In this document: piece after piece, positions 7,680 to 16,277 of the stretch
Layout of the letters: every line of letters begins with the position of its first letter
How positions within the stretch are numbered: position 1 is the first letter of the stretch
Assembly (NCBI GenBank): GCA_000565345.1
Contig: AQOF01000084.1
Span: 1-34,108 of the forward strand
DNA length: 34,108 nt
Source of the DNA: Salinivibrio costicola subsp. costicola ATCC 33508 = LMG 11651
Lineage (GTDB): Bacteria; Pseudomonadota; Gammaproteobacteria; Enterobacterales; Vibrionaceae
Reading direction: 5' to 3'
Translations under genes and position numbers: made by a program
Notes under the pieces: generated by a model
What the model saw: the letters and a program-made list of their open reading frames with translations, nothing else
The model's database searches: none
What the model was told of the DNA's origin: nothing

Positions 7680-9671
7680 ATGCAACCGACTCGATCACCG
7701 TTTGCCACAATACAAGGTCGATACAGTATCGGATTGATCGTCTTTTTACTGATCGCGACGATCCTGACTGTTTTTAGCATACAGACATGGATTGCACCGA
7801 CGCTAAAAAAAGAGGGAGAAGAAAGACTTAAGCTTAACCTGAATGAAGTGGGCCGCGATATTACCTTCGCCCTTCGTGAAGTAAAAGCGCAGCAGCGCGC
7901 CATTACGCAACTTATCCCAACCTTAACCAGCGCCCAAATCGATACCCAACTACCGCACCTTATTGATCAGTACGGCAACCCTCTGGTATTTGGAGGCGGT
8001 ATATGGCCACTACCTAATAAACGCCTCGCGGGCGTTGATCGCGCCTCCACCTTTTATCACCGTGATGACAGCGGACAATTAGTTGAGAATACTTACTGGA
8101 ATAGCGACGAGGCCCCAAATTATTACACCCAACCTTGGCACCGTGCGGGTCAAAATGCGCCTCGGGGAGCATGCGTTTGGGCCAATGCTTATAAAGATGG
8201 TGCCAGCGCTCAGCCTCGTACCAATTGTGCCATGGGGATTTATCAGCAAGGCAATTTATATGGTGTAGCAACCATTGATGTCACCCTTGGTTTTTTTAAT
8301 CAATTGGTCGCGGAAAAGCAAAAAGCCTTAGATGCCAACATTGCCATTGTGGAATCCGATGGCAAGATCCTGAGTCAGAGCCGTGGTGGTTTCACGCGTG
8401 ACGATGTACTTAAATCGGTCTCACGTTTCAACACGCCTTTCGCCAAGGCTATTGATACGGCTCTAAATCAACAGACGCAGCGTTTGATCTTTGAAGGTAA
8501 AGACCAGGAGCAAACTTTATTGCTGTCGCCAGTCTCTGGTACGCCATGGACGCTGGTCGTTGCCAAGCCAACCTCGGCACTCACGGCGCTGAGCGATAAA
8601 ATTCTCACCACCCTTGCTTGGATCCAGTTACCTCTGATCGGCTTATTGCTCGTGGTCATGCTCATTGCGTTTAAGCGACTTCATGGCCGATTTGCGACAT
8701 TTAAGCAAAATGTGGATAGCTTATCCTCAGGCGATGCGGATCTCACATTACGATTGCCGACAAAAGGTAATGATGAGCTGGATAGCATCTCTCATTCAGT
8801 GAATGATTTCATCGCGTACTTGCAAGACTTAGTACAGAAAGTGATGAGCGCAAATCAAACCTGTTCGAACTATGTTGAGCAAATCAGTCATGATGCTAGC
8901 CAAACCTTATCGACATTAGATGCCCATGTAAGAGAAACAGAAGGCGTTGCTACCGCGATTAATCAGCTAAGTGCCTCTGCTTCTGATGTCGCGGAAAACG
9001 TTAATCAAAGCCATGATGTCACGCGTCAGATGCAATCAGAAGCCCAGCAAGCGCGTGAAGAGACGCAGGCATCGACACGCAGTGTCTTAGCCCTCGTCGA
9101 TAACGTGGAAACCAGTGAGCAAAAAGTCGCGCAAATGCGAGAGCATACTAAAGCAATTGAATCCATTCTCGGCGTGATTGGTGATATTGCAGAACAGACT
9201 AACTTACTGGCCTTGAATGCGGCGATTGAAGCGGCTCGGGCGGGCGACCAAGGACGCGGTTTTGCGGTTGTCGCGGATGAAGTGAGAAACCTCGCCTCGC
9301 GGACGCAACAGAGCACCGGTGAAGTCGATAAGATGTTGGCACAGGTCAGTGACGCTGTGACACAGGCGAGTCAATCTATGCAGGAGACGAGAGAGCAGTG
9401 TGTTTCATCCTCAGAGAGTAGCCAACAGGTTGAGCAGCGGATTGAAACCATGACCCAATCAGTGACGCAGGTTGACGAGCTAAGCACGCAAATCGCCACG
9501 GCTGCCACCGAGCAAAGCCAGGTCACTGAAGATATTAGTCAAACCATGACGTCTATCCGTGATATCGTCGCCAAGCTGCATCAACATGGGCAAACTACCG
9601 AACAGCGTGCACATGATTTACAAGCGGCAAATACGGCGTTGCAACAATTAGTGGGGCAATTTAAAGTCTAG
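7680..9671 (+). CDS. Methyl-accepting chemotaxis protein with periplasmic Cache-like sensor
   Basis: A 663-residue chemoreceptor. A first membrane segment lies at about residues 13-33 and a periplasmic ligand-binding region of about 270 residues looks like a double Cache domain. The second membrane segment is at about 309-331, then a HAMP linker and the long coiled-coil signalling domain. The highly conserved CheA/CheW-binding tip [18 protein letters not shown] starts near residue 505. It passes ligand information to CheA and so to the flagellar motor; the ligand is unknown. Two ATGs compete. The one at 7680 is preferred because AGGGA (7669-7673) is six bases away, whereas the ATG at 7674 touches it. 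No chemotaxis genes adjoin it. The C-terminus lacks the NWETF-like pentapeptide tether. Confidence 0.92.
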   Translation: MQPTRSPFATIQGRYSIGLIVFLLIATILTVFSIQTWIAPTLKKEGEERLKLNLNEVGRDITFALREVKAQQRAITQLIPTLTSAQIDTQLPHLIDQYGNPLVFGGGIWPLPNKRLAGVDRASTFYHRDDSGQLVENTYWNSDEAPNYYTQPWHRAGQNAPRGACVWANAYKDGASAQPRTNCAMGIYQQGNLYGVATIDVTLGFFNQLVAEKQKALDANIAIVESDGKILSQSRGGFTRDDVLKSVSRFNTPFAKAIDTALNQQTQRLIFEGKDQEQTLLLSPVSGTPWTLVVAKPTSALTALSDKILTTLAWIQLPLIGLLLVVMLIAFKRLHGRFATFKQNVDSLSSGDADLTLRLPTKGNDELDSISHSVNDFIAYLQDLVQKVMSANQTCSNYVEQISHDASQTLSTLDAHVRETEGVATAINQLSASASDVAENVNQSHDVTRQMQSEAQQAREETQASTRSVLALVDNVETSEQKVAQMREHTKAIESILGVIGDIAEQTNLLALNAAIEAARAGDQGRGFAVVADEVRNLASRTQQSTGEVDKMLAQVSDAVTQASQSMQETREQCVSSSESSQQVEQRIETMTQSVTQVDELSTQIATAATEQSQVTEDISQTMTSIRDIVAKLHQHGQTTEQRAHDLQAANTALQQLVGQFKV

Positions 9672-9680
9672 CTGCATCCT

Positions 9681-9709
9681 TGCCAAAGGGGCCGAATGCC
9701 CCTTTGGCA
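9681..9709. terminator. Perfect 12-bp stem-loop after the chemoreceptor gene
   Basis: TGCCAAAGGGGC (9681-9692) and GCCCCTTTGGCA (9698-9709) pair perfectly around CGAAT. There is no T-run on either side. It lies nine bases after the chemoreceptor stop and faces the toxin-antitoxin unit from the other side, so a bidirectional terminator is the likeliest role. Confidence 0.6.
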
Positions 9710-9738
9710 TGAGACTGGTTGTCATGTCACTGGCTGTA

Positions 9739-9787
9739 TTAACGCTTGTTTTTGAGGTAACGCTTACGACGGGCCTCTTTTTTAGCG
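9739..9787. repeat. Outer copy of the ylqF 3'-end direct repeat
   Basis: These 49 bases match 10402-10450 at 47 positions. Read on the minus strand they encode AKKEARRKRYLKNKR and a stop, identical to the YlqF C-terminus; both differences (9748 and 9769) are silent in that frame. There is no ylqF body in front of this copy; instead the toxin gene runs into it. Its first six minus-strand bases (9787-9782) form the toxin's final Arg codon and TAA stop. It therefore looks like the far attachment end of an inserted module. Confidence 0.9.
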
Positions 9788-10057
9788 TTTCTCTCGAGTA
9801 TGCCAGATACGAAGCACATACATAGTATATTCTTGTATTTCATATCTCATCTCATAGCTGCCAACCAAGAACCTGCGAACTTCCCTGGGCTCAAAAGCAT
9901 CAAGTCGCTCCCCCAGTCTTGGCTGATCTGACAATATGTTAGGCGCACTGGTCAATGAACGAATTATCTTTGCCGCAGCAGTGGCATCTGCGGGCGCAAG
10001 GAAGTCATAAAGTCGGTTTAAATCGGAAAGGGCTTTACTGGTCCACTTTATTTCCAT
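9782..10057 (-). CDS. ParE/RelE-superfamily toxin
   Basis: A 91-residue toxin of the ParE/RelE fold. It opens with the family pattern (IKWTSKALSDLNRLYDFL), has the central RLGERLDAFEPREVRRFLVGSYEMRYEI core and ends in YVLRIWHTREKR, the typical ParE-type C-terminal strand with basic residues. ParE relatives poison DNA gyrase and RelE relatives cut mRNA on the ribosome; the WHTRE ending favours ParE-like, but the target is an inference. The ATG at 10057 overlaps the antitoxin stop by one base (TAATG), the usual coupling in such pairs. The last Arg codon and the stop lie inside the 49-bp repeat shared with ylqF. Confidence 0.88.
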   Translation of the reverse strand: MEIKWTSKALSDLNRLYDFLAPADATAAAKIIRSLTSAPNILSDQPRLGERLDAFEPREVRRFLVGSYEMRYEIQEYTMYVLRIWHTREKR

Positions 10058-10317
10058 TACCTTGGTATGTCCTTAGGAGACTCACTCCCTAAGCTTTCCG
10101 CCCAGGCCTGAACAGACTGATGATCAGTAACCCGATCATTGTCAACATCAGCCAACGCATCCAGTGTCAGTTTGTGACGCTCTTCTTCCATGACGACCCA
10201 ATCCGTCAGAGCCTGTTTCACAACCCAAGCTTTAGAGCGCTCTAGACGTTGCGCTAATTCGTCAACTTTATCAGCTAGCTGTAAAGGAACATGTGCAGTG
10301 ACAACCTTAGTATTCAT
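10057..10317 (-). CDS. Ribbon-helix-helix (CopG/ParD-like) antitoxin
   Basis: An 86-residue antitoxin. The N-terminal 50 residues form a ribbon-helix-helix DNA-binding domain: strand TKVVTAHVPLQ, helix ADKVDELAQRLE, RSKAWVVKQALTDWV helix. A charged tail, which would wrap the toxin, ends in SESPKDIPR. In this family the antitoxin neutralises its partner and represses the shared promoter. The ATG at 10317 has AGGAG seven bases upstream. Antitoxin first, then toxin with a one-base overlap, is the normal order. Confidence 0.88.
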   Translation of the reverse strand: MNTKVVTAHVPLQLADKVDELAQRLERSKAWVVKQALTDWVVMEEERHKLTLDALADVDNDRVTDHQSVQAWAESLGSESPKDIPR

Positions 10318-10328
10318 GATGTACTCCT

Positions 10329-10378
10329 AATCACTGTGATTCAAAGTTAATCATAGTCAATCTTGTTGTACTTCACAA
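10329..10378 (-). promoter_or_regulatory. Toxin-antitoxin promoter and palindromic operator
   Basis: On the minus strand TTGTGA (10378-10373), a 17-base spacer and TATGAT (10355-10350) form a sigma-70 promoter. Just downstream is a perfect 13-base palindrome AATCACxGTGATT (10329-10341, centre 10335), next to the antitoxin ribosome-binding site. A ribbon-helix-helix dimer binding there would repress its own operon. The module thus carries its own promoter and does not depend on ylqF transcription. Confidence 0.6.
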
Positions 10379-10401
10379 TACGCGCCCCGTGTTGTTCGAA
10401 G

Positions 10402-10450
10402 TTAACGCTTATTTTTGAGGTAACGCTTACGGCGGGCCTCTTTTTTAGCG
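10402..10450. repeat. Inner copy of the 49-bp direct repeat, at the 3' end of ylqF
   Basis: This copy is the genuine 3' end of ylqF, including its stop (10402-10404). It is 47/49 identical to 9739-9787. The unit from one repeat start to the next is 663 bp and contains only the toxin-antitoxin pair and its promoter. Confidence 0.92.
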
Positions 10451-11346
10451 GCTTTTTCTTCCTCTCGGCGGGCGTTGTCTTCTTCAACCTGCACCAGCTC
10501 GGTTTCAATCATGTCCGGTTTCTCTAACGTGAGGCCACCTAGCGCACCGGCGCGTAAATCATGCAACAGCACTTCCGAGGCTTTGTGCAAGTCAACCCGC
10601 CCTCCCGCGCGCAGACAACCGCGCTTGGCACCAATCGCTTCCATCAACTCAATGTCTGTGTCGGGTAATACATCAAGCTGATAGCGTTCTTGTAGCCGCT
10701 CGGGGTAGGCACTCGCCAAGTACTCCACGGTATAAAAAGCCACTTCGTCGTAGTCCATTGCTGTATCTTTCACAGCGCCGGTTGCTGCGAGACGAAAACC
10801 GCTATGTGGATTCTCAACCTTTGGCCATAAAATTCCCGGTGTATCAGAGAGCACCACGCCGTTTTGCAAGTTAATCCGTTGCTGCTGGCGCGTCACGGCG
10901 GGCTGGTTACCTGTTTTTGCAATCACTCGACCAGCAAGGCTGTTAATGATGGTGGACTTGCCTACGTTAGGGATCCCCATGATCATCGAGCGAATATTTT
11001 TACCCATGGCTTCGCGATGAGGGGCCAGTGCGCGGCACCGCTCCATGATTCGATTGACTTCACTTTGCTGCTGCGTGGTGATTGCCATTGCTGAAACGCC
11101 TTGCTCTTGCTCCAAGTGGGCCATCCAAATATCTGTCATGGCCGGATCGGCAAGATCGCGTTTGTTCAGTACTTTGATCACTGGCTTGTCGCCACGCAGT
11201 GTGCGGATCAGAGGGTTTTCGCTACTAAAGGGGATGCGTGCGTCGAGCACTTCGATGATCACATCGATCTTAGGGACGACTTCTTCGATTTCTTTGCGAG
11301 CCTTGTGCATATGGCCCGGAAACCACTGGATCTTGTTGTTAACCAT
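10402..11346 (-). CDS. ylqF: Ribosome biogenesis GTPase YlqF/RbgA, circularly permuted
   Basis: A 314-residue GTPase assisting assembly of the large ribosomal subunit. Its G motifs are in the permuted order typical of the family: G4 NKRD at 61-64, then G1 GIPNVGKS at 124-131, then G3 DTPG at 168-171. The opening IQWFPGHMHKARKEI is the family's N-terminal signature. The C-terminus is very basic (EEEKAAKKEARRKRYLKNKR), as in ribosome-binding GTPases. The ATG at 11346 is chosen because the signature follows at once; an upstream in-frame start at 11418 would add 24 unrelated residues. An AAGG lies ten bases before. The last 16 codons are duplicated beyond the toxin-antitoxin pair. Confidence 0.92.
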   Translation of the reverse strand: MVNNKIQWFPGHMHKARKEIEEVVPKIDVIIEVLDARIPFSSENPLIRTLRGDKPVIKVLNKRDLADPAMTDIWMAHLEQEQGVSAMAITTQQQSEVNRIMERCRALAPHREAMGKNIRSMIMGIPNVGKSTIINSLAGRVIAKTGNQPAVTRQQQRINLQNGVVLSDTPGILWPKVENPHSGFRLAATGAVKDTAMDYDEVAFYTVEYLASAYPERLQERYQLDVLPDTDIELMEAIGAKRGCLRAGGRVDLHKASEVLLHDLRAGALGGLTLEKPDMIETELVQVEEDNARREEEKAAKKEARRKRYLKNKR

Positions 11347-11469
11347 GTTTGTACAACCTTGCTGATGCGAATGCGCCAACGTCATACAAGTCAGTGGCGC
11401 GACAATGGCGCGCATCATACCACTTAACGGTATCGATGAGAAAAGCTGGGGTATGCTACTAAATAATAA

Positions 11470-11589
11470 CTACGTATCTTTCTTTCTCGGGCTTAATTGC
11501 TTATTACACCATTTTTCAATAGAGGGTGCGTATAAGGTGAACAGGCCAATGATCATGGCGATGGCGCAGATTACATAGATAGCTGTCAT
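11470..11589 (-). CDS. Small single-span membrane protein, 39 residues
   Basis: An open frame of 39 residues. A hydrophobic helix (TAIYVICAIAMIIGLFTLY) spans nearly the whole first half, followed by a charged tail (SIEKWCNKQLSPRKKDT), so the C-terminus should face the cytoplasm by the positive-inside rule. The ATG at 11589 is preceded by AAGGAGGGGTGTA, a near-perfect ribosome-binding site, which is strong support for a gene this short. No family is recognised. It lies upstream of ylqF and downstream of the dehydrogenase gene on the same strand. Confidence 0.6.
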   Translation of the reverse strand: MTAIYVICAIAMIIGLFTLYAPSIEKWCNKQLSPRKKDT

Positions 11590-11676
11590 TACACCCCTCC
11601 TTATTGGTTAACTTTAGTATACACCTTGTTTAGCCTTTCCTCGGCCTCAAGTGTCGAGGATTGCCATATTTTTAGG

Positions 11677-12579
11677 TCAGGTTGATGAAGATGGTTTAGT
11701 ATCCGTATCAAACTGCTTGATCAGGACTGAGGTATCACTTCGACCGTATCCGCGTTGTTGCAGCTGCCTGTACTGTTGATCCACTTGCTCGGTTAAGGGA
11801 AGGTTCACGCCTAATTTGGCGGCTTCTTCTAAACAAAAGCCCAGATCTTTACGCATCCAATCAATCGCAAAGCCAAAATCAAACTGATCCTGTGCCATGG
11901 TCGATGCGCGATTATCCATTTGCCAGGAGCCCGCGGCTCCATGCTTAATGGCATTGATCATTTTTTCGATATCGAGATCAGCGGATTGCGCGAAGGTGAG
12001 TGCCTCGGATAAGCCTTGTAAGACGCCGGCAATACATATTTGGTTGGCCATTTTACAGCGCTGGCCGCTACCATTTGGCCCAATATGCTCAATCGCACTG
12101 GCGTAAACAGTCATCACAGGTTCAGCATGACGAAATACAGCAGGATCGCCACCCGCCATAATAGTAAGTTTGCCGTTTTCGGCGCCCGCTTGACCTCCGG
12201 AGACAGGCGCATCCAAAAAGTGAATACCTTGTCGGTTACACACGTCGGCAAGTTCAGTCGCCAGCTCTGCAGAGGTGGTAGTGTGATCCACCAAGGTACT
12301 GCCTTTTTTCATATTGGCCAGCACACCAATGTCGCCATAGACCACACTGCGTACGTCATCATCGTTACCTACGCACATAAAGACAATGTCAGCGTCAGTG
12401 ACTGCCTCAGCAGGGGTACATCCACTCTGTCCTTGATAGGTTGTACACCAGCTTTCGGCCTTGCCGGGGGTTCGGTTGTAAACCCGGGTTGGGTAGCCGT
12501 TACGTTGCAGGTGGCCGGCCATCGAAAATCCCATCACGCCGAGGCCAATAAAAGCCACTTTGGTCTTGTTCACTTGCAT
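11677..12579 (-). CDS. NAD(P)-dependent beta-hydroxyacid dehydrogenase
   Basis: A 300-residue member of the 3-hydroxyisobutyrate dehydrogenase/tartronate semialdehyde reductase family, a cytosolic oxidoreductase. The Rossmann motif GLGVMG is at 12-17. The substrate-binding DAPVSGGQAGAENGKLTIMAGG is followed by GPNGSGQRCKMANQ with the catalytic Lys176, and the C-terminal helical domain (KDLGFCLEEAAKLGVNLPLTE) is complete. The exact substrate (3-hydroxyisobutyrate, tartronate semialdehyde, or a succinate semialdehyde as in GLYR-type enzymes) cannot be told. It is divergent from the nucleotidase gene, with 115 bases between the two starts. Confidence 0.85.
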   Translation of the reverse strand: MQVNKTKVAFIGLGVMGFSMAGHLQRNGYPTRVYNRTPGKAESWCTTYQGQSGCTPAEAVTDADIVFMCVGNDDDVRSVVYGDIGVLANMKKGSTLVDHTTTSAELATELADVCNRQGIHFLDAPVSGGQAGAENGKLTIMAGGDPAVFRHAEPVMTVYASAIEHIGPNGSGQRCKMANQICIAGVLQGLSEALTFAQSADLDIEKMINAIKHGAAGSWQMDNRASTMAQDQFDFGFAIDWMRKDLGFCLEEAAKLGVNLPLTEQVDQQYRQLQQRGYGRSDTSVLIKQFDTDTKPSSST

Positions 12580-12625
12580 GTCGTCACGCTTCCCTGTTGT
12601 GGATTAGGTAGTAATCTATCAAAAA

Positions 12626-12656
12626 CTTAACCTTTCTTGTATATGTCAATGTTAAG
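12626..12656. promoter_or_regulatory. Inverted repeat in the divergent dehydrogenase/nucleotidase promoter gap
   Basis: CTTAAC (12626-12631) and GTTAAG (12651-12656) are centred 25 bp apart in an AT-rich gap between two divergent genes. Such spacing would fit an operator or the arms of a promoter-overlapping site. No regulator is identified. Confidence 0.3.
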
Positions 12657-12694
12657 CTTGTATCATCTTCTTTTGTGTTGTGGCACGGATTATT

Positions 12695-14444
12695 ATGACA
12701 GCACGACAACCATTCTCATTAACCATCGCGCATATTAACGATACGCACTCACACTTTGAGTCTACGCCTGTCTCGCTCAGCTTACATAGCGAAGACACAC
12801 GGGTATATGCCAATTGCGGTGGATTCGCACGCATTGCATCGGCGGTGAAGCACTTTCGTCATCAGGCTGAACAAAATCAGCACGGCTTTCTGTTTCTGCA
12901 CGCCGGTGATTGCTTCCAGGGCACGCTGTATTATTCCTTGTTTAAAGGAAAAGCAAATGCCGACATGCTTAATCGCCTTGGGATCGACGCGATGGCCATC
13001 GGTAATCATGAACTGGATCAAGGTAATGGGCCCGTTGCCGATTTTCTCGATTGATATTAAGTTTCCTTTACTTGCCGGTAATTGGCATGTAGATGATGAA
13101 GCAAAAGACAAGCAAAAACGGGTAAGCGATAAGCCTAGCTTGATGCCATACCTGCCAGAGCACGCACGTGCGAGCACCCTGATCAAAACCTACGCGGGCC
13201 ATCAGGTTGGTCTGTTTAGCTTAGCGGTTGAGCAAATGGCGGCACTGGCACATCCCGATCACGATACGCCGTTTTTGCCTGCCACCCAGATAGCTAAAAA
13301 TACGGTGGCGTATTTGCGTGCTCAAGGGGTCAACACCATTATTTTGTTAAGCCACCTTGGTTATGACAAAGACAAGGCACTCGCAGCAGCAGTCAAAGGC
13401 ATTGATGTGATTGTGGGAGGGCACACACATGTCTTACAAGGCGATTTTCAAAATATTGGTCTCGAGGCCCAAGATCCATACGGGTATCAAGTGAATGATA
13501 CTTGGATTGTGCAAGCCGGGTGCCATGCGCAATCTATTGGCCGTTTTACGTTATCCATCGATGAAAAAGGTCGGCCAACAGCCTTTAATGGTCAAAATTA
13601 CGTGCTGCTTGGACGCAGTTTGGCGATGGATGCGTCGCGCGAGCAGCAATTAACCGACACCTCTTATCAAGCGGCGCGCGACTATCTGAATAGTCAGTCG
13701 AATGTACTCATTTTGCCGAGTGATTTAGATCTAAAACGCCACTTGCAACAGACATATCGTCCACAAGTGGCACAATTAGAGCGTGATATTGTCACGCATG
13801 TGCCCGAGCGTTTACGCCATGTTCGCGTCCCTGACGGCGAAGGTAGTAGCGACGTGGCCCCTTTGGTCACCGAGAGTTTTCTTTGGGCGGCGCGTGAGCA
13901 AGGGATTGATGCGGAGTTTGCGATACATAATGCGGGAGGGGTTCGAGTTGGATTGAACGCTGGCCCGCTTTCTGCTGCATTAATTGCCGGTACACTGCTG
14001 CCGTTTGCGATCGACGTGATCGCGTATCGAGTGACAGGTGAACAAATCCGCAACGCGTTAGAAGGGGCAATCAACAACGCGACCAACAATGGCGTTGCTG
14101 GCCTTGGGACCGGTAGTTTCCCGTATTGTGCTGCTATCCGTTATCGTTATGAAGCGTGGCGCCCGATGGGGCAGCGCATCACCCAATTAGAAATCAAACG
14201 GGGTGAGCATTGGGTGGCGATGGACGATGCGCACCGATATACCGGTGTGTCCTCATCTTATACGGCACAAGGAAAAGAGGGCTATGACGCACTGCAAACA
14301 GGCCGTCGTCGCTCAATTGGTTTATCAATGGCGGAGTGTTTTATTCGGTATGCACGGCAGCAAAACGCACTCGCGCTCCCGAGCCAGCCTTTAGTGTGTT
14401 ATTTGAGTACACCCGATCAGACTCAAACCTGTTGGGGTCAATAA
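12695..14444 (+). pseudogene. UshA-like metallophosphatase/5'-nucleotidase, one frameshift
   Basis: Two-domain 5'-nucleotidase/UDP-sugar-hydrolase family protein. The N-terminal calcineurin-like domain shows IAHINDTHSH, LHAGDCFQG, AIGNHELD and, after the frameshift, VGGHTH with the metal ligands. The C-terminal domain has IHNAGGVR and the YxVTGEQIRNALEGAI substrate-binding region. The frame breaks at 13051-13053, where an extra T turns GAT-GAT-ATT into GAT-T-GAT-ATT. Removing it gives 582 residues. It lacks a signal peptide at either candidate start (ATG 12695, chosen; GTG 12680), unlike periplasmic UshA, so a cytosolic role is likely. The remainder is well conserved. Confidence 0.8.
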
Positions 14445-14581
14445 CTTGGCCCATCCTTTGCTTATTCATCGATAGGTTGCACGTTCGGCATAACGTTGCC
14501 GTTAGATTAAGTTTGGATCGTTATTGTCGATAACCGTAATAGGTGACCTGAATGTAGCCATACTATCGAAAGGTGAAGGTG

Positions 14582-14671
14582 ATGGAAAAACGTGATTGGT
14601 TTGATGTGGGGTTGGTTAGCTTTTGGCTGATAGCTTGGGCATCTTTGGTTTATTTTGTACCGGTTGTATAA
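14582..14671 (+). CDS. Very small membrane protein, 29 residues
   Basis: A short frame encoding MEKRDWFDVGLVSFWLIAWA and nine further residues ending VYFVPVV. A charged start (EKRD) precedes a single hydrophobic helix rich in Trp and Phe. AAGGTGAAGGTG lies directly upstream of the ATG and is a good ribosome-binding site. The layout resembles known bacterial small membrane proteins, but none is recognised. It lies 137 bases after the nucleotidase stop and is convergent with the transporter gene, whose stop is 11 bases away. Confidence 0.4.
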   Translation: MEKRDWFDVGLVSFWLIAWASLVYFVPVV

Positions 14672-14681
14672 ACGAGCCGCG

Positions 14682-15610
14682 CTAGGGTACCTGCGTGTCA
14701 GCGCGATGCGCGTGACGTATGGCCCAGCGAACCAAAAGAGGCTGTAGGTAAATGGGTAACTGAATGGCACCGATTAAGGGTAAAAATACCGGGCCAAGTG
14801 CGACGCCGGCAACGGTATAGGTCAGTAATACATTGCGATTTACGGCGGTCACCGCGGCGATCATACTGGCTGCTTGTCCTTGTCGCCGGTATAAACCGAA
14901 GGCAATGGTAAAAAAAAGCATGCAAATTGCGACTGAAATTGCTAACAGTTCTAGGGCATACGCTTGATCGTTTTGCCAGGTTTCTCCAAATGGCCCCACC
15001 AGCCCAAAGGAAAGCTAAACACCAGCACAATAGTAAACTGTGCGAGCTTGCCGTGAATGCGTTTGAGTTTTTCGGGCTTGACCAGCGCGTGAAAAATCGC
15101 GGCGAACGCCATGGGCCCGAAAATAAATACCACTAATCGAATCACGTAGCTTTGTAAATCCAGTGAAAAAGCATCACCACTGAATATTGTTAAATTGACG
15201 AATAAGACAACTGGCATCAGCAACGTTGAAGCGATGGTGTAGGCCATGGCGATCAGCGCGTCCATGCCTAACGAACGGATAATGGCGGGTGTGGCAAACA
15301 AGGAGCCGGTTGCGCAGATCCCACTAATCGCGAGTAATAACCCTGTCGATGCACCCAATAACCAAGCGATCGAACAGGTTATCAGCGTTAATACCACCGC
15401 ATGAATAAATGCATATACCCACACTTGCCACTGGCCGAGTGCTTTTACCAGTAAACCTTGGTGGATGCCAAGCAGTGTAAATAGCATCAGCGCAAATAAA
15501 ACATAGGGAAGAAAAGGAAACAACGCTAGCGATACCGCTGGAAATGCAAAGCCAATCAGCGCAGCAATAAAAAGAAAGATCGCAGAGTGTCGGGCTAGAA
15601 ACGCAAGCAT
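14682..15610 (-). pseudogene. Bile acid:sodium symporter-like transporter, one frameshift
   Basis: A polytopic membrane protein with about nine hydrophobic segments, of the BASS/SBF superfamily type: the helix pattern and the GICATGSLFATPAIIRSLGMDA segment resemble its crossover region. The frame from 15610 runs through VLVFSFPLG and then leaves the pattern at about 15000-15010. The continuation GPFGETWQNDQAY is in another frame and runs to 14682. One missing base in the G-rich stretch restores 309 residues. The ATG at 15610 is chosen because AAGGTG lies seven bases upstream; the longer start at 15721 adds 37 hydrophilic residues. The substrate is unknown. Confidence 0.6.
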
Positions 15611-15959
15611 GGTCAACACCTTAGTGACATGTGTAACATTGATGTTATCAGGTTTTAATCGATAATCGAGCGATAAATCGCCATTTTTAATAAGTAAGAC
15701 ACGGCCATGTGCAAGTGACAAGGTATCGCATAGGTGTGGAGACGGCTTTCAAACAAAATAAATATAATGACAGCTCAAGGGCACATAAAAGCAAATAGGC
15801 GCTTTTTTAACCGTAAGTTAACATAGTTTTCTGATTAGCGATTACTTGCTTTTCGGATTATAAAAACTAATCCTATGCTTTAATTTTCATCAATTTATCA
15901 TTGTGGGTTAGCCGCCTATACTACGCGCCGAGTGATTCAGAAAATAAAGCGAGGATCGT
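15611..15959. other. Intergenic gap before the DUF1127 gene
   Basis: About 350 AT-rich bases between divergent genes. A TATACT (15917-15922) with a weak TTTATC (15894-15899) at 17-base spacing may be the promoter of the DUF1127 gene; the leader would be about 30 bases. Nothing else convincing is seen. Confidence 0.35.
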
Positions 15960-16133
15960 ATGACGACTGCAACGGTTAATATGACACGTTCACGTCGATC
16001 TTACGCGGTAACTATCAAAGGACTGATCGCTCATGCCATGGATGTGTTGTTTACCCGCAGCACGCAAGCACCTGCTTATGATGCAAGCCGTTTACCGGCG
16101 CATTTGCAGCGTGATATCGGCATAAACCGATAA
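15960..16133 (+). CDS. DUF1127-like small protein, 57 residues
   Basis: A 57-residue basic protein. The last 13 residues, LPAHLQRDIGINR, match the hallmark C-terminal end of DUF1127 proteins (L-x-D-x-x-L-x-D-I-G-x-x-R). DUF1127 proteins are short, often induced in stationary phase, and some bind RNA; the role here is unknown. The N-terminal part (MTRSRRSYAVTIKGLI) is basic and poorly conserved. AGGA lies five bases before the ATG at 15960. It has its own terminator, so it is a single-gene unit. Confidence 0.7.
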   Translation: MTTATVNMTRSRRSYAVTIKGLIAHAMDVLFTRSTQAPAYDASRLPAHLQRDIGINR

Positions 16134-16160
16134 GACGATAAAAACGTAGACAGAACGCGA

Positions 16161-16192
16161 AACGCCACATCATCGAGATGTGGCGTTTTTTT
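16161..16192 (+). terminator. Rho-independent terminator of the DUF1127 gene
   Basis: AACGCCACATC (16161-16171) and GATGTGGCGTT (16177-16187) form a perfect 11-bp stem with a 5-base loop, running into a tract of seven T's. Confidence 0.9.
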
Positions 16193-16277
16193 ATTTGTGG
16201 TTTAATCACCCTTGGCATTAACCAATCATATATTGCCTGATTTGTCCGAGCCGAAAGATAAAAAGGAGTAAAGAAAG

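Noticed and set aside
9739-10450. Integron cassette (attC-bounded toxin-antitoxin)
   Set aside because: The flanking repeat is coding sequence of ylqF and lacks the inverted core sites and hairpin layout of attC.
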